Both the position numbers and the translations under genes were made by a program. A model generated the notes under the pieces. It was not told the origin of the DNA. It made no database searches and saw only the letters and a program-made list of their open reading frames with translations. 40,698 nt of DNA from an uncultured Muribaculaceae bacterium (lineage in GTDB: Bacteria > Bacteroidota > Bacteroidia > Bacteroidales > Muribaculaceae), in contig CALUMJ010000025.1 in NCBI GenBank assembly GCA_944321715.1, positions 1-40,698 of the forward strand, in the 5' to 3' direction. Each line of letters begins with the position of its first letter. Position 1 is the stretch's first letter. Of this stretch, positions 16,028 to 24,731 are shown in pieces.

Positions 16028-17353
16028 ATGTCGAAATATGTAATGCCACCACGGCAGAAGATGATTAATCTGCTGTATGTGATACTTATAGCCATGCTCG
16101 CTATAAATATATCGTCGGATGTGCTTCAGGGATATGACTTGATGGACGAGGAATTGAAAGTGCGCATTGACGCTACCGAGCGGTATATCGACACTATGCG
16201 TATGCAAGTGGCAGCACGGAATGACAAGCAGTTGATTGCTGTCTCAAATCGTGCATACGCCCAGACGCAGACGATGAGGCAAATGCTTGACAGCCTGCGC
16301 GAGGCTATAGCCCGGTATGCCGATAAAGACGATTATCGCAAGGGCAAACTACATGCCCGCGAGGACCTGAATGCTGTGCCGGGTGTGATGTTGTCGGCGA
16401 CCAATGGCAAAGGGCGGGCTTTGCGGCTTGCCCTTGAAACGTATCGCGACAGCATGTTGCAACTTATAGCAGACAGCGCCAAGCGTGCCTACGCATCGTC
16501 GTCCCTGATGTTGCGAAGCGATGTAAGGGGAATGTCGTGGGAGAGGGAAACGTTTTCCTATTTGCCGGCCGTGGGTGGCGTGATGATGCTTAACTACCTT
16601 GAAGATGAGGTTGTGCAGATGCTGGCAGAGGTACACCATTCGATGCTCGAAGACGGATTGGAAGGCGTGAAGAATGATGCTGGGAGCTATGTGCTAATCA
16701 ATGAAAACCAACGCATCGTTGACGATAATGGAATGTTTGATGTCCCGGTAGTGCTTGTGTCGCCATCGGCAATCAATACGTTATATGCAGGATATGACAA
16801 TGCGCTAAACATATTTTGTGCCGGTGTGCCGTTTGACCAACTTGATTTTGCAGCATCGGGAGGCACTGTGGTGCATCGTGGCGGAATGTGCATAATCAAG
16901 CCTAACCGTGATGCTCGTGCACTGTCGTTGCGCATCGACTGTGTACGCGATGGCAAGCGCATACACTTGTGCGACTATGATTACAAGGTGAAACCCTTGC
17001 CCGACCCAGTGGCATACTTGACTTACCGTGGGAGCGACAATACCGTGCATAACTATTATGGCGGTGTGCCAATACGCCGTGAGGACCTTGGCAATGCCAT
17101 AGGTGTGGAAGCGCAAGTCAACGACGGCCCTCAGGTGAAGTTCATTGTCAAAAGTTTTGAAACAATGATGATAAAGAATGGCACAGGCGAGATTAGCTCG
17201 GTACGCTCGCAAGGCAACAGGCTGTCGGACGCCCAGTATGAGCAAATAGCGCAGTTGTCGCCCGGCGACAAGTTTTATGTGACATCGGTAGTGGTGGTTT
17301 CGCCCGACGGGTCGGTCAAGCAGATTTCGCCGATTAACATGATAATCATCTGA
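16028..17353 (+). CDS. gldM: GldM/PorM-like T9SS motor protein
   Basis: A 441-residue protein. The N-terminus MPPRQKMINLLYVILIAML is the single transmembrane helix of GldM, with Arg9 and Tyr17 at the positions important in Flavobacterium GldM. A long periplasmic part follows: helical D1 (about 40-215), then beta-rich domains including the stretch ASGGTVVHRGGMCIIKPNRD and a C-terminal domain ending PDGSVKQISPINMIII. GldM carries torque across the periplasm to the GldK/GldN ring. It is shorter than PorM (about 515), yet both ends look intact. gldN/porN is not downstream: the next gene is a glycosidase with its own promoter. Confidence 0.88.
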   Translation: MSKYVMPPRQKMINLLYVILIAMLAINISSDVLQGYDLMDEELKVRIDATERYIDTMRMQVAARNDKQLIAVSNRAYAQTQTMRQMLDSLREAIARYADKDDYRKGKLHAREDLNAVPGVMLSATNGKGRALRLALETYRDSMLQLIADSAKRAYASSSLMLRSDVRGMSWERETFSYLPAVGGVMMLNYLEDEVVQMLAEVHHSMLEDGLEGVKNDAGSYVLINENQRIVDDNGMFDVPVVLVSPSAINTLYAGYDNALNIFCAGVPFDQLDFAASGGTVVHRGGMCIIKPNRDARALSLRIDCVRDGKRIHLCDYDYKVKPLPDPVAYLTYRGSDNTVHNYYGGVPIRREDLGNAIGVEAQVNDGPQVKFIVKSFETMMIKNGTGEISSVRSQGNRLSDAQYEQIAQLSPGDKFYVTSVVVVSPDGSVKQISPINMIII

Positions 17354-17435
17354 TGCTCCCCGAGGCAGTCACACGACCGTTGTTGCACAGTTGTAACGGG
17401 GAATGTTATTAATTTGAAAAAAAAGTTGCATACTA

Positions 17436-17467
17436 TTGGCTCTTTTGCTCGGAATGTTGTAATTTTA
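17436..17467 (+). promoter_or_regulatory. Candidate promoter for the GH2 gene
   Basis: TTG at 17436-17438 and TAATTTTA at 17460-17467, 21 bases apart. The last base of the -7 box departs from consensus. It supports separate transcription of the glycosidase from gldM. Confidence 0.4.
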
Positions 17468-17492
17468 GCCATTCATTATTAACATTTATACT

Positions 17493-19994
17493 ATGAGAAA
17501 AATCACATTATTAGTCGCCTTGTTGGCTTTCGTGTCGTTGGGCATGGTGGCGCAGCAAGTGAGGACTAAGCAGACTTTTGAGAAAGGCTGGAAGTTCTCG
17601 CGCGACGACCAGTCGAGCTTCAGCAGTGTAGCGTTTGACGATACCAAGTGGCAGTCGGTAGTGGTGCCGCACGACTGGGCTATCTATGGCCCGTTTGACA
17701 TCAACAATGACCGCCAGAACATGGCTATTGCGCAAGATGGGCAAACCGAGGAGATGGAACACGCCGGGCGCACTGGCGGCCTGCCGTTTATCGGAGTAGG
17801 GTGGTACAGGCTCGAATTCGACGCTCCGTCGTTTGCCGAGGGAAAGACAGCAACACTGGTGTTTGATGGCGCAATGAGCCATGCTCGTGTGTGGCTCAAT
17901 GGCAAGGAAGTGGGTTATTGGCCATACGGCTACAACTCGTTTTTCATCGATGTCACTCCCTACTTGAAACCCGAGGGCAACACGCTTGCAGTGCGTCTTG
18001 AAAATGAAGTTGAATCGTCGCGTTGGTATCCGGGCGCAGGCCTTTATCGCAATGTGCATCTGATTGTCAACGAAGATGCGCATGTGCCGGTGTGGGGTAC
18101 TTACCTCACTACGCCTGTCGTGGACAAGGAATATGCCAAGGTGCATCTTATCACCAACCTTGACATGCCGCAGGGCAAGAAAATCACTGATTACCGCATC
18201 GTTACCGAGTTGCGCGATGCTGCCGGCCGTGTGGTGGCTTCGGCCGAGAAGCAAGGATCGCTCTACGATGGCGGCAAGGCCTTCGAGCAAGATTTTGTCA
18301 TCGACAAGCCATCGTTGTGGTCGCCCGACAGCCCCACGCTTTATTCGGCTGTGTCGAAAATCTATGAAGGCAATACGTTGAAAGATGAATACACTACTCC
18401 GTTTGGAGTACGCTCAATCGAAATCATTCCGGGCAAGGGCTTCTTCTTGAACGGCGAACACACCTATTTCCGAGGCGTGTGCAACCACCACGACCTCGGC
18501 CCGCTCGGAGGCATAGCCAACGATGCCGGCATACGCCGCCAGATACGCTTGTTGAAGAGCATGGGCTGCAACGCCATCCGCACATCGCACAATATGCCGG
18601 CTCCCGAGCTGATTAAGGCTTGCGACGAAATGGGTATGATGGTGATGGTAGAGTCGTTCGACGAATGGAAAACGCCCAAGATGGATAACGGCTACCACAA
18701 ATTCTTTGACGAGTGGGCCGAGAAAGACTTGGTGAACTTGCTGCACCAGTACCGCAGCAACCCGAGTGTGGTGATGTGGTGCGTGGGCAATGAAGTCCCC
18801 GACCAGTGGCCGGGCAGCACAGGCTCGAAGCTGGCGCGCTTCTTGCAAGACATTTGCCATCGCGAAGACCCCACACGTCCTGTGACTCAGGGCATGGATA
18901 ATCCCGATGCCGTGGTTAACAACAATATAGCTGCGACGATGGACGTTGCAGGATTCAACTATCGTCCGCACAAATATCAAGAAAACTACGAGAAATTGCC
19001 ACAGGAAATAATCCTCGGCAGTGAAACAGCATCTACATTAAGTTCGCGTGGCGTTTATAAGTTCCCGGTAGTGCGCCGTTCGATGCAGAAGTATGACGAC
19101 CACCAGGCTTCGTCTTACGACGTGGAGCATTGCGGCTGGTCGAACCTGCCAGAAGACGACTTCATACAGCACGACGACCTGCAATATTGCATAGGGGAAT
19201 TTGTGTGGACAGGATTTGACTACCTTGGCGAACCTACACCGTATTACAGTGATTGGCCAAGCCACTCGTCGCTGTTTGGCATCTTCGACCTTGCAGGCCT
19301 GCCTAAAGACCGTTACTATCTCTACCGCAGCCACTGGAACAAGGACGAGGAAACATTGCACGTGTTGCCGCACTGGAACTGGGAAGGCCGTGAAGGCGAG
19401 GTAACTCCAATCTTTGTCTATACCAATTATCCGACGGCCGAAGTGTTTATCAATGGCAAGAGCCAAGGCAAGCGCACCAAGGACACATCAATCAAGGTTT
19501 ACAACAGCGAGGACACCGTGGGTTCGACTCGCTTCTTGCGCCAGCAGCGTTACCGCCTGATGTGGATGGATACCAAGTATGAACCGGGAACGGTGAAAGT
19601 GGTGGCATACGACGAGAATGGCAATGCTGTGGCCGAAACCGAAATGCACACGGCTGGCAAGCCTCACCATATAGAGCTTGTTGCCGACCGCTCGCAAATC
19701 AGGGCCGACGGCAAAGACCTTTCGTTTGTCACTGTCAAGGTTGTCGATAAGGATGGCAATTTGTGTCCGACAGCCGACAATGAAATCACCTTCAAGGTCA
19801 AAGGCAAGGGGTATTATCGTGCAGGAGCCAATGGCGACCCCACATCGCTCGAATCGTTCCAAGAGCCACACATGCATGTGTTCAGCGGCATGATGACAGC
19901 AATAGTTTCTTCGACCGAGGAACCTGGCAAGATAACACTTGAAGCTACAGGCAAGGGCTTGAAGAAAGGCACAATAGAAATAGTCAGCGAATAA
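17493..19994 (+). CDS. Exported GH2 beta-galactosidase-type glycoside hydrolase
   Basis: An 833-residue protein with a Sec signal peptide ending GMVAQ. Domain order: GH2 jelly-roll sugar-binding domain (about 25-200), Ig-like domain (about 205-310), TIM barrel (about 315-620) opening with GKGFFLNGEHTYFRGVCNHH, then a DUF4982-type domain and a C-terminal GH2 Ig-like domain (about 725-833). The acid/base is Glu434 in CVGNEV and the nucleophile is Glu511 in LGSETAS. It acts on beta-linked galactosides or related sugars in the periplasm or at the outer membrane; beta-galactosidase is likeliest. It has no T9SS sorting tail and no polysaccharide-utilisation genes beside it. Confidence 0.92.
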   Translation: MRKITLLVALLAFVSLGMVAQQVRTKQTFEKGWKFSRDDQSSFSSVAFDDTKWQSVVVPHDWAIYGPFDINNDRQNMAIAQDGQTEEMEHAGRTGGLPFIGVGWYRLEFDAPSFAEGKTATLVFDGAMSHARVWLNGKEVGYWPYGYNSFFIDVTPYLKPEGNTLAVRLENEVESSRWYPGAGLYRNVHLIVNEDAHVPVWGTYLTTPVVDKEYAKVHLITNLDMPQGKKITDYRIVTELRDAAGRVVASAEKQGSLYDGGKAFEQDFVIDKPSLWSPDSPTLYSAVSKIYEGNTLKDEYTTPFGVRSIEIIPGKGFFLNGEHTYFRGVCNHHDLGPLGGIANDAGIRRQIRLLKSMGCNAIRTSHNMPAPELIKACDEMGMMVMVESFDEWKTPKMDNGYHKFFDEWAEKDLVNLLHQYRSNPSVVMWCVGNEVPDQWPGSTGSKLARFLQDICHREDPTRPVTQGMDNPDAVVNNNIAATMDVAGFNYRPHKYQENYEKLPQEIILGSETASTLSSRGVYKFPVVRRSMQKYDDHQASSYDVEHCGWSNLPEDDFIQHDDLQYCIGEFVWTGFDYLGEPTPYYSDWPSHSSLFGIFDLAGLPKDRYYLYRSHWNKDEETLHVLPHWNWEGREGEVTPIFVYTNYPTAEVFINGKSQGKRTKDTSIKVYNSEDTVGSTRFLRQQRYRLMWMDTKYEPGTVKVVAYDENGNAVAETEMHTAGKPHHIELVADRSQIRADGKDLSFVTVKVVDKDGNLCPTADNEITFKVKGKGYYRAGANGDPTSLESFQEPHMHVFSGMMTAIVSSTEEPGKITLEATGKGLKKGTIEIVSE

Positions 19995-20017
19995 TCACTT
20001 GTTGCCATAATAATAGA

Positions 20018-20063
20018 AAAATAATTGCACCGTGTGGAGAAATCCCATCGGTGCAATTATTTT
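20018..20063. terminator. Bidirectional terminator
   Basis: A perfect 15-bp stem (20018-20032 with 20049-20063) has a 16-base loop. The A-rich left arm and T-rich right arm let it serve both the GH2 gene and the convergent racemase-family gene. Confidence 0.8.
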
Positions 20064-20085
20064 GTTTTCTATGTGTGTGATGTGC

Positions 20086-20826
20086 TTACTTGCTGGTAGC
20101 GTAATCAATGGCAGCAACCGAGTGCAATTCGGTGGTGTCGAAAATGGGAATGTCAACGTCATTTTGCCCTATGAGCAATGGGATTTCGGTGCAGCCGAGG
20201 ATAACGCCTTCGCCACCTTCTTTCTCCAAGCGTTTGATAATATCTACATATCCCTTGCGTGATTCTTCTTTAACAACGTCGTTGCACAATTCGTCGAAAA
20301 TCACGTCGTTGATGTAGTTGCGTTCTTCGAGGTTAGGCACAAGCACTTCGAGCCCGAATTTCTTTTCAAGCGTAGGTTTGTAGAATGTGTTTTCCATCGT
20401 GTGCTTCGTTCCGAGCAATATTATTTTTTTCAATCCCGAAGCTATTATTTTCTCACCCACGATGTCGATGATGTTAAGTACCTTCACGCCAACTTTTTCT
20501 TCGATGACCGAAGCCAGCGAGTTGAGCGTGTTGGAAGCAATCACGATTACTTCGGCACCGCCGGCTTTGAGCCTCATGGCGGCATCGACCATTGTTGCTG
20601 TCATCATAGTCCAGTCGCCCTCGGCTGCAAGGCGTTCTTGAGCGGCGAAGCTGTGGAACGGGATGGAATACAGCAGCAAGTTGGCCGAGTAGAGCGAGCC
20701 GTATCGGTCGCGCATCACTTCGTTCATGCGGCGGTAATATGTGGCGGACGAGGCCCAGCTAACGCCCCCAATCACTCCGATTACTTTGCAAACACTGTCT
20801 TCCAAATATTTGTATTGTCCTTCCAT
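20086..20826 (-). CDS. Aspartate/glutamate racemase-family protein with altered active site
   Basis: A 246-residue protein of the Asp/Glu/hydantoin racemase family (VIGVIGGVSWASSATYYRRMN, the aspartate-racemase N-terminus). Cofactor-independent racemases use two Cys, one in a CNT motif and one in GCTE. Here the second is present (Cys212 in GCTEIPLL), but the first motif reads SNTLN with Ser98, and the usual following His is Asn102. Escherichia coli YgeA also lacks the first Cys (Thr there) yet acts on acidic amino acids with a bias in direction. This may therefore be a one-way racemase or a related lyase/isomerase. It is monocistronic. Confidence 0.85.
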   Translation of the reverse strand: MEGQYKYLEDSVCKVIGVIGGVSWASSATYYRRMNEVMRDRYGSLYSANLLLYSIPFHSFAAQERLAAEGDWTMMTATMVDAAMRLKAGGAEVIVIASNTLNSLASVIEEKVGVKVLNIIDIVGEKIIASGLKKIILLGTKHTMENTFYKPTLEKKFGLEVLVPNLEERNYINDVIFDELCNDVVKEESRKGYVDIIKRLEKEGGEGVILGCTEIPLLIGQNDVDIPIFDTTELHSVAAIDYATSK

Positions 20827-20849
20827 AAGTTGTCGGTAAAAAATTTATG

Positions 20850-20857
20850 CAAAGTTA
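20850..20857 (-). promoter_or_regulatory. -7 box for the racemase-family gene
   Basis: TAACTTTG on the minus strand, an exact TAnnTTTG, 24 bases before the ATG. No good -33 element was found. Confidence 0.45.
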
Positions 20858-20978
20858 GCAAAAATAACAAGAGCCGACAGGATTGCGCCCCGCAAATTTT
20901 TAGAGGCCAGTTGATAATAGTGTAAAACCATCGGAAATAATTAATGGGGGTGTGGGGCGGTGTTTCGGCAAAATTGGG

Positions 20979-20986
20979 TAAATTTG
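20979..20986 (+). promoter_or_regulatory. -7 box for the aminopeptidase/carbonic anhydrase operon
   Basis: TAAATTTG, exact TAnnTTTG, 38 bases before the aminopeptidase ATG. No clear TTG lies at the standard spacing. Confidence 0.45.
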
Positions 20987-21023
20987 TGGGTTGATTGAAT
21001 TTTTTTGATTAAAACATATAGAA

Positions 21024-22808
21024 ATGAGCAAAGAAACTCTGAAAAACCTTGAAGCGGTTCGCAGCGAGATGCGCCGCTTGGGTGTCGATGCGGTGATTAT
21101 ACCGGGTACCGACCCCCACCAGAGCGAGTATATAAGCGGACACTGGAAGTTACGTGACTGGGTGAGTGGTTTCACAGGCAGCAACGGAACGGCTGTGGTG
21201 ACACTTGACCAAGCTGGGTTGTGGACCGACTCGCGATATTTCCTGCAAGCTGCCGCACAGCTCGAAGACTCGGGATTTGACATGCACAAGGAAGATGTGC
21301 CGGGCGAAGCAACGGTGAATGAATGGATTGCCGCGAACCTGCATGATGGTGCAGTGCTTGCTGTCGATGGTTACTTGTTCTCGATAGCGCAAGCTGCCCA
21401 GCTCGAAGAGATGTGTGGTCGTAATGGGTTGCGGTTTGCGTCGGACTTCAACATCGCCGACCGTGTGTGGACCGAAGGGCGTCCGTCACGCCCCGAGGGC
21501 AAAATATTCATCCACGACGAGAAATATGCCGGTGAAAGTGCTTCGGACAAGATGGCGAGGGTGCTTGCCGAAGTTGAAAAGGCTGGTGCCGATTCAATCT
21601 TCATACCGTCGCTCGACGAAATAGCATGGACGCTCAACTTGCGGGGAAGCGATGTGGAGTTTACGCCGGTATTTATTTCTTACCTGTATCTGTCGGACGA
21701 TGCCAAGGTGCTGTTTATCGACGATGTGAAACTCGACCGAGAAGTTAAGGATTATCTGAAGTCGATAGGTGTGGCAGTCAAGCCATACGACGAGGTGCGC
21801 AATTACCTTGGTCGCGTAAGCACAGGCACGACTGTCATGCTCGACCCTGCCAAGGTGAGCGACACACTGGCACGTGCGCTCGATTGCATCAAGGTGTATT
21901 CGACTTCGCCCATAGCAATGCTCAAGGCGGTTAAGAACGATGTGCAACTTGCTGGCACTCGCCGTGCCATGGAGCGTGACGGTGCTGCATTGGTGCGCCT
22001 GTGGATGTGGCTCGAAGCGAATGCAGGAACAGGAAAATACAATGAAATAGATGTGTGGAAAAAAGGTATCGAGTATCGTAGCCAAAGTGACTTGTACCGT
22101 GGCGACAGTTTCGCCATGATAGCCGGTTACAAGGAGCATGGGGCAATAGTACACTATTCGGCCGACGAGGAGAGTGCATCGACAATCCATGCCGATGGGT
22201 TGCTGCTCATCGACAGTGGTGCTCAATATCTTGACGGAACCACCGACATTACGCGTACCATCTCGCTCGGTAATCCGACACCTGATGAGATTCATGACTA
22301 CACACTCGTACTTAAAGGACACCTTGCCATAGCTCGTGCGCAATATCCTGCAGGAACACGCGGAGCGCAACTCGATGCACTTGCCCGCATATACCTTTGG
22401 AATGAAGGAATGAGCTACTTGCATGGAACGGGGCATGGCGTTGGCCATTTCTTAGGAGTACATGAAGGCCCACAAAACATTCGCTTGAACGAGAATAACA
22501 CTCCATTGTTGCCGGGAATGATTACGAGCGACGAACCAGGTGTTTACAAGGCAGGACGTTATGGCATACGCACCGAAAATCTTGTGCTTACGGTCGAGGG
22601 AGAGCATTCCGACGAGTTTGGCGATTTTTATCGCTTTGAAGTGTTGACTTTGTTCCCATACGACAGTACACTCATCGACATGTCGATGCTGTCGGCACAG
22701 GAAATTGAGCAAATTAACAATTACCATAGGCAGGTATATGACCGTCTTTCGCCTTATCTAAACGATGGCGAGAAGCAGTGGCTTGCCGAAAAAACAAAAA
22801 AACTGTAA
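21024..22808 (+). CDS. pepP: Xaa-Pro aminopeptidase (M24B)
   Basis: A 594-residue cytosolic metallopeptidase that removes the N-terminal residue before proline. It has three parts: two creatinase-like N-terminal domains (GFTGSNGTAVVT, LWTDSRYFLQA; about 1-310), the pita-bread M24 catalytic domain (about 310-540) and a C-terminal extension (PYLNDGEKQWLAEKTKKL) typical of the long APP1 type. Metal ligands are Asp397, Asp408, His471 (HGTGHGVGH) and the two Glu of SDEPGVY and GIRTENL. No signal peptide is seen. The carbonic anhydrase gene starts 4 bases after its stop, so they are co-transcribed. Confidence 0.93.
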   Translation: MSKETLKNLEAVRSEMRRLGVDAVIIPGTDPHQSEYISGHWKLRDWVSGFTGSNGTAVVTLDQAGLWTDSRYFLQAAAQLEDSGFDMHKEDVPGEATVNEWIAANLHDGAVLAVDGYLFSIAQAAQLEEMCGRNGLRFASDFNIADRVWTEGRPSRPEGKIFIHDEKYAGESASDKMARVLAEVEKAGADSIFIPSLDEIAWTLNLRGSDVEFTPVFISYLYLSDDAKVLFIDDVKLDREVKDYLKSIGVAVKPYDEVRNYLGRVSTGTTVMLDPAKVSDTLARALDCIKVYSTSPIAMLKAVKNDVQLAGTRRAMERDGAALVRLWMWLEANAGTGKYNEIDVWKKGIEYRSQSDLYRGDSFAMIAGYKEHGAIVHYSADEESASTIHADGLLLIDSGAQYLDGTTDITRTISLGNPTPDEIHDYTLVLKGHLAIARAQYPAGTRGAQLDALARIYLWNEGMSYLHGTGHGVGHFLGVHEGPQNIRLNENNTPLLPGMITSDEPGVYKAGRYGIRTENLVLTVEGEHSDEFGDFYRFEVLTLFPYDSTLIDMSMLSAQEIEQINNYHRQVYDRLSPYLNDGEKQWLAEKTKKL

Positions 22809-22812
22809 TATT

Positions 22813-23343
22813 ATGGCACTGATAAAGAGCGTAAGGGGATTTACTCCGAAGTTTGGCAAGGATTGTTTTCTTGCCGACAATGCTACGGTTGTAGGAGATG
22901 TGACTATGGGTGACGGATGCAGCGTGTGGTTCAATGCCGTGTTGCGTGGCGACGTTAACACCATCACCATAGGCGACCGTGTCAATATCCAAGACGGAAG
23001 TGTGCTTCACACGCTGTATGAAAAATCGACGATAGAAATAGGCAATGATGTGTCGATAGGCCACAATGTTACGATTCATGGGGCGAAGGTGCATGATTTC
23101 GCGCTAATCGGCATGGGCAGTATTTTGCTCGACCATGCCGAGGTAGGCGAGGGTGCGATAGTGGCGGCTGGTAGCGTGGTTACAGGCAAGACCAAGATTG
23201 GACCAAACGAGCTGTGGGGCGGAGTTCCAGCCAAGTTCATAAAAATGGTTGACCCGGCACAAAATCGTGAAATCAATGTGAAAATTGCCCATAATTACCT
23301 GATGTACAGTAAGTGGTATGACGAAGATACTCAAGTAGAGTAA
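22813..23343 (+). CDS. Gamma-class carbonic anhydrase-like protein
   Basis: 176 residues from MALIKSVRGFTPKFG. An upstream in-frame Met lies inside the preceding gene and is unlikely. It is a left-handed beta-helix with hexapeptide repeats. The three zinc-ligand His of the gamma-CA family are at 66, 84 and 89 (VLHTL, SIGHNVTIHG). The C-terminal helix contains the family's GVPAKFIK. The reaction would be CO2 hydration, though many members (YrdA/PaaY/CaiE group) show weak or other activity. It is the second gene of the operon with pepP and ends at a strong terminator. Confidence 0.88.
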   Translation: MALIKSVRGFTPKFGKDCFLADNATVVGDVTMGDGCSVWFNAVLRGDVNTITIGDRVNIQDGSVLHTLYEKSTIEIGNDVSIGHNVTIHGAKVHDFALIGMGSILLDHAEVGEGAIVAAGSVVTGKTKIGPNELWGGVPAKFIKMVDPAQNREINVKIAHNYLMYSKWYDEDTQVE

Positions 23344-23364
23344 TACTTGGGCTGATATAAAGCG

Positions 23365-23404
23365 GCGGGCGATGAAACATTCATCGCCCGCTGTCGTTTT
23401 TTTA
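23365..23404 (+). terminator. Intrinsic terminator after the carbonic anhydrase gene
   Basis: A perfect 12-bp stem (GCGGGCGATGAA at 23365-23376 with 23380-23391) is followed within five bases by a T-run. It lies between convergent genes. Confidence 0.8.
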
Positions 23405-24715
23405 TCTGATTGATTGCAATAGGAATTTTTTGAAAGAATGGAAGCCCGAATTGATTTTGACGGTTTCCTTGGTCCCTTGCATGAATTTTTGCAGCCTTTC
23501 GGGGATGTCCACAGGTTTGCCTGTGATTCCCTCGACTGTTCCACGGAACTTGGCTGGGTGTGCCGTTTCGAGAGCCACGCCAATTTCGCCGGGTTGCAGC
23601 AGCTCGGTAAGTGCACGGTAGGCCACGGCTCCATGTGGGTCGAGGAGGTAACTGTCGGCATTGAACACATCTCTGATTGTGTCACTTATTTGCTCATCGT
23701 TATATGTGCAGCCGCTTATTTCGTCGCAAATGGCTTGGTGCGAATTGCCATATAAATTGGCAATGCGGGCAAAGTTGCTCGGGTCGCCTACGTCCATGGC
23801 GTTGGCAATGGTTGCGATTGACGGGCGAGGCTCGTATTTTCCTGTACGCAAATAGTCGAAGAATACGCAATTGCGGTTGTTGGCGGCAATAAATCGCTTG
23901 ATTGGCAGCCCCATGCGTTTCGCGATTAGTCCGGCGGCCAAATTGCCGAAATTGCCGCTGGGGACGGCCACTACTATGTTGCTCGTGTCTTGTTCACGCT
24001 GGGCCAATTGAGCATAGGCATAGAAGTAGTAGAACGACTGTGGCAAGAATCGGGCAACGTTGATGGAGTTTGCACTGGTGAGCATCATTGCGTCGTTCAA
24101 CTCTTTGTCGATGAATGCGCTTTTCACCAGTGCTTGGCAGTCGTCGAAAGTTCCGTTTACCTCAAGGGCAGTTATGTTTTGTCCTAAAGTGGTGAATTGC
24201 GCTTCTTGGATTTTGCTCACTTTGCCTTGCGGGTAAAGGACATAGACGTGTATCCCGGGAACGCCAAGAAATCCGTTGGCTACTGCGCTGCCAGTGTCGC
24301 CCGAGGTTGCAACGAGTACATTTACACGGCTGTTGCTTCCGTTTGCCTTGTTGAAGTAGCTGAGCATCCGAGCCATGAACCGTGCGCCCACGTCCTTGAA
24401 AGCCAGTGTCGGGCCATGGAACAATTCGAGGCAGTAACGGTCGTCGGCTATATGCCTCAGCGGGATGTCGAATTTCAGTGTGTCGTAAACGATGTCTTTA
24501 AGCACGTCGCTTTCGATGTCTTCTCCAAATAGTATGCTTGCCACGGCATACGAGATTTCTTGCAGCGACATTTGTGCGATATTGTTGAAAAATGCTTTGG
24601 GCAACGTGCCGATGCGTTGAGGCATATATAGTCCGCGGTCGGGGGCGAGTCCCCTGAGCACGGCTTCTTGCAACGATACCGGTTGCGATTGCCTGTTGGT
24701 GCTATAATATTCCAT
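23402..24715 (-). CDS. thrC: Threonine synthase
   Basis: A 437-residue PLP enzyme converting O-phosphohomoserine to threonine, the last step of the pathway. The N-terminus MEYYSTNRQSQPVSLQEAV is typical. The PLP-Schiff-base Lys107 lies in FHGPTLAFKDVG, ATSGDTGSAVANGF is the phosphate/substrate loop, and VPSGNFGNLAAG is the cofactor phosphate-binding loop. It is the third gene of the minus-strand threonine operon, 16 bases after the PGM-like gene. Confidence 0.95.
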   Translation of the reverse strand: MEYYSTNRQSQPVSLQEAVLRGLAPDRGLYMPQRIGTLPKAFFNNIAQMSLQEISYAVASILFGEDIESDVLKDIVYDTLKFDIPLRHIADDRYCLELFHGPTLAFKDVGARFMARMLSYFNKANGSNSRVNVLVATSGDTGSAVANGFLGVPGIHVYVLYPQGKVSKIQEAQFTTLGQNITALEVNGTFDDCQALVKSAFIDKELNDAMMLTSANSINVARFLPQSFYYFYAYAQLAQREQDTSNIVVAVPSGNFGNLAAGLIAKRMGLPIKRFIAANNRNCVFFDYLRTGKYEPRPSIATIANAMDVGDPSNFARIANLYGNSHQAICDEISGCTYNDEQISDTIRDVFNADSYLLDPHGAVAYRALTELLQPGEIGVALETAHPAKFRGTVEGITGKPVDIPERLQKFMQGTKETVKINSGFHSFKKFLLQSIR

Positions 24716-24731
24716 AATGTGGTTTAAGGGG

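Noticed and set aside
17354-17492. gldN/porN after gldM
   Set aside because: Only 139 bases lie before the glycosidase, with no suitable reading frame on either strand.
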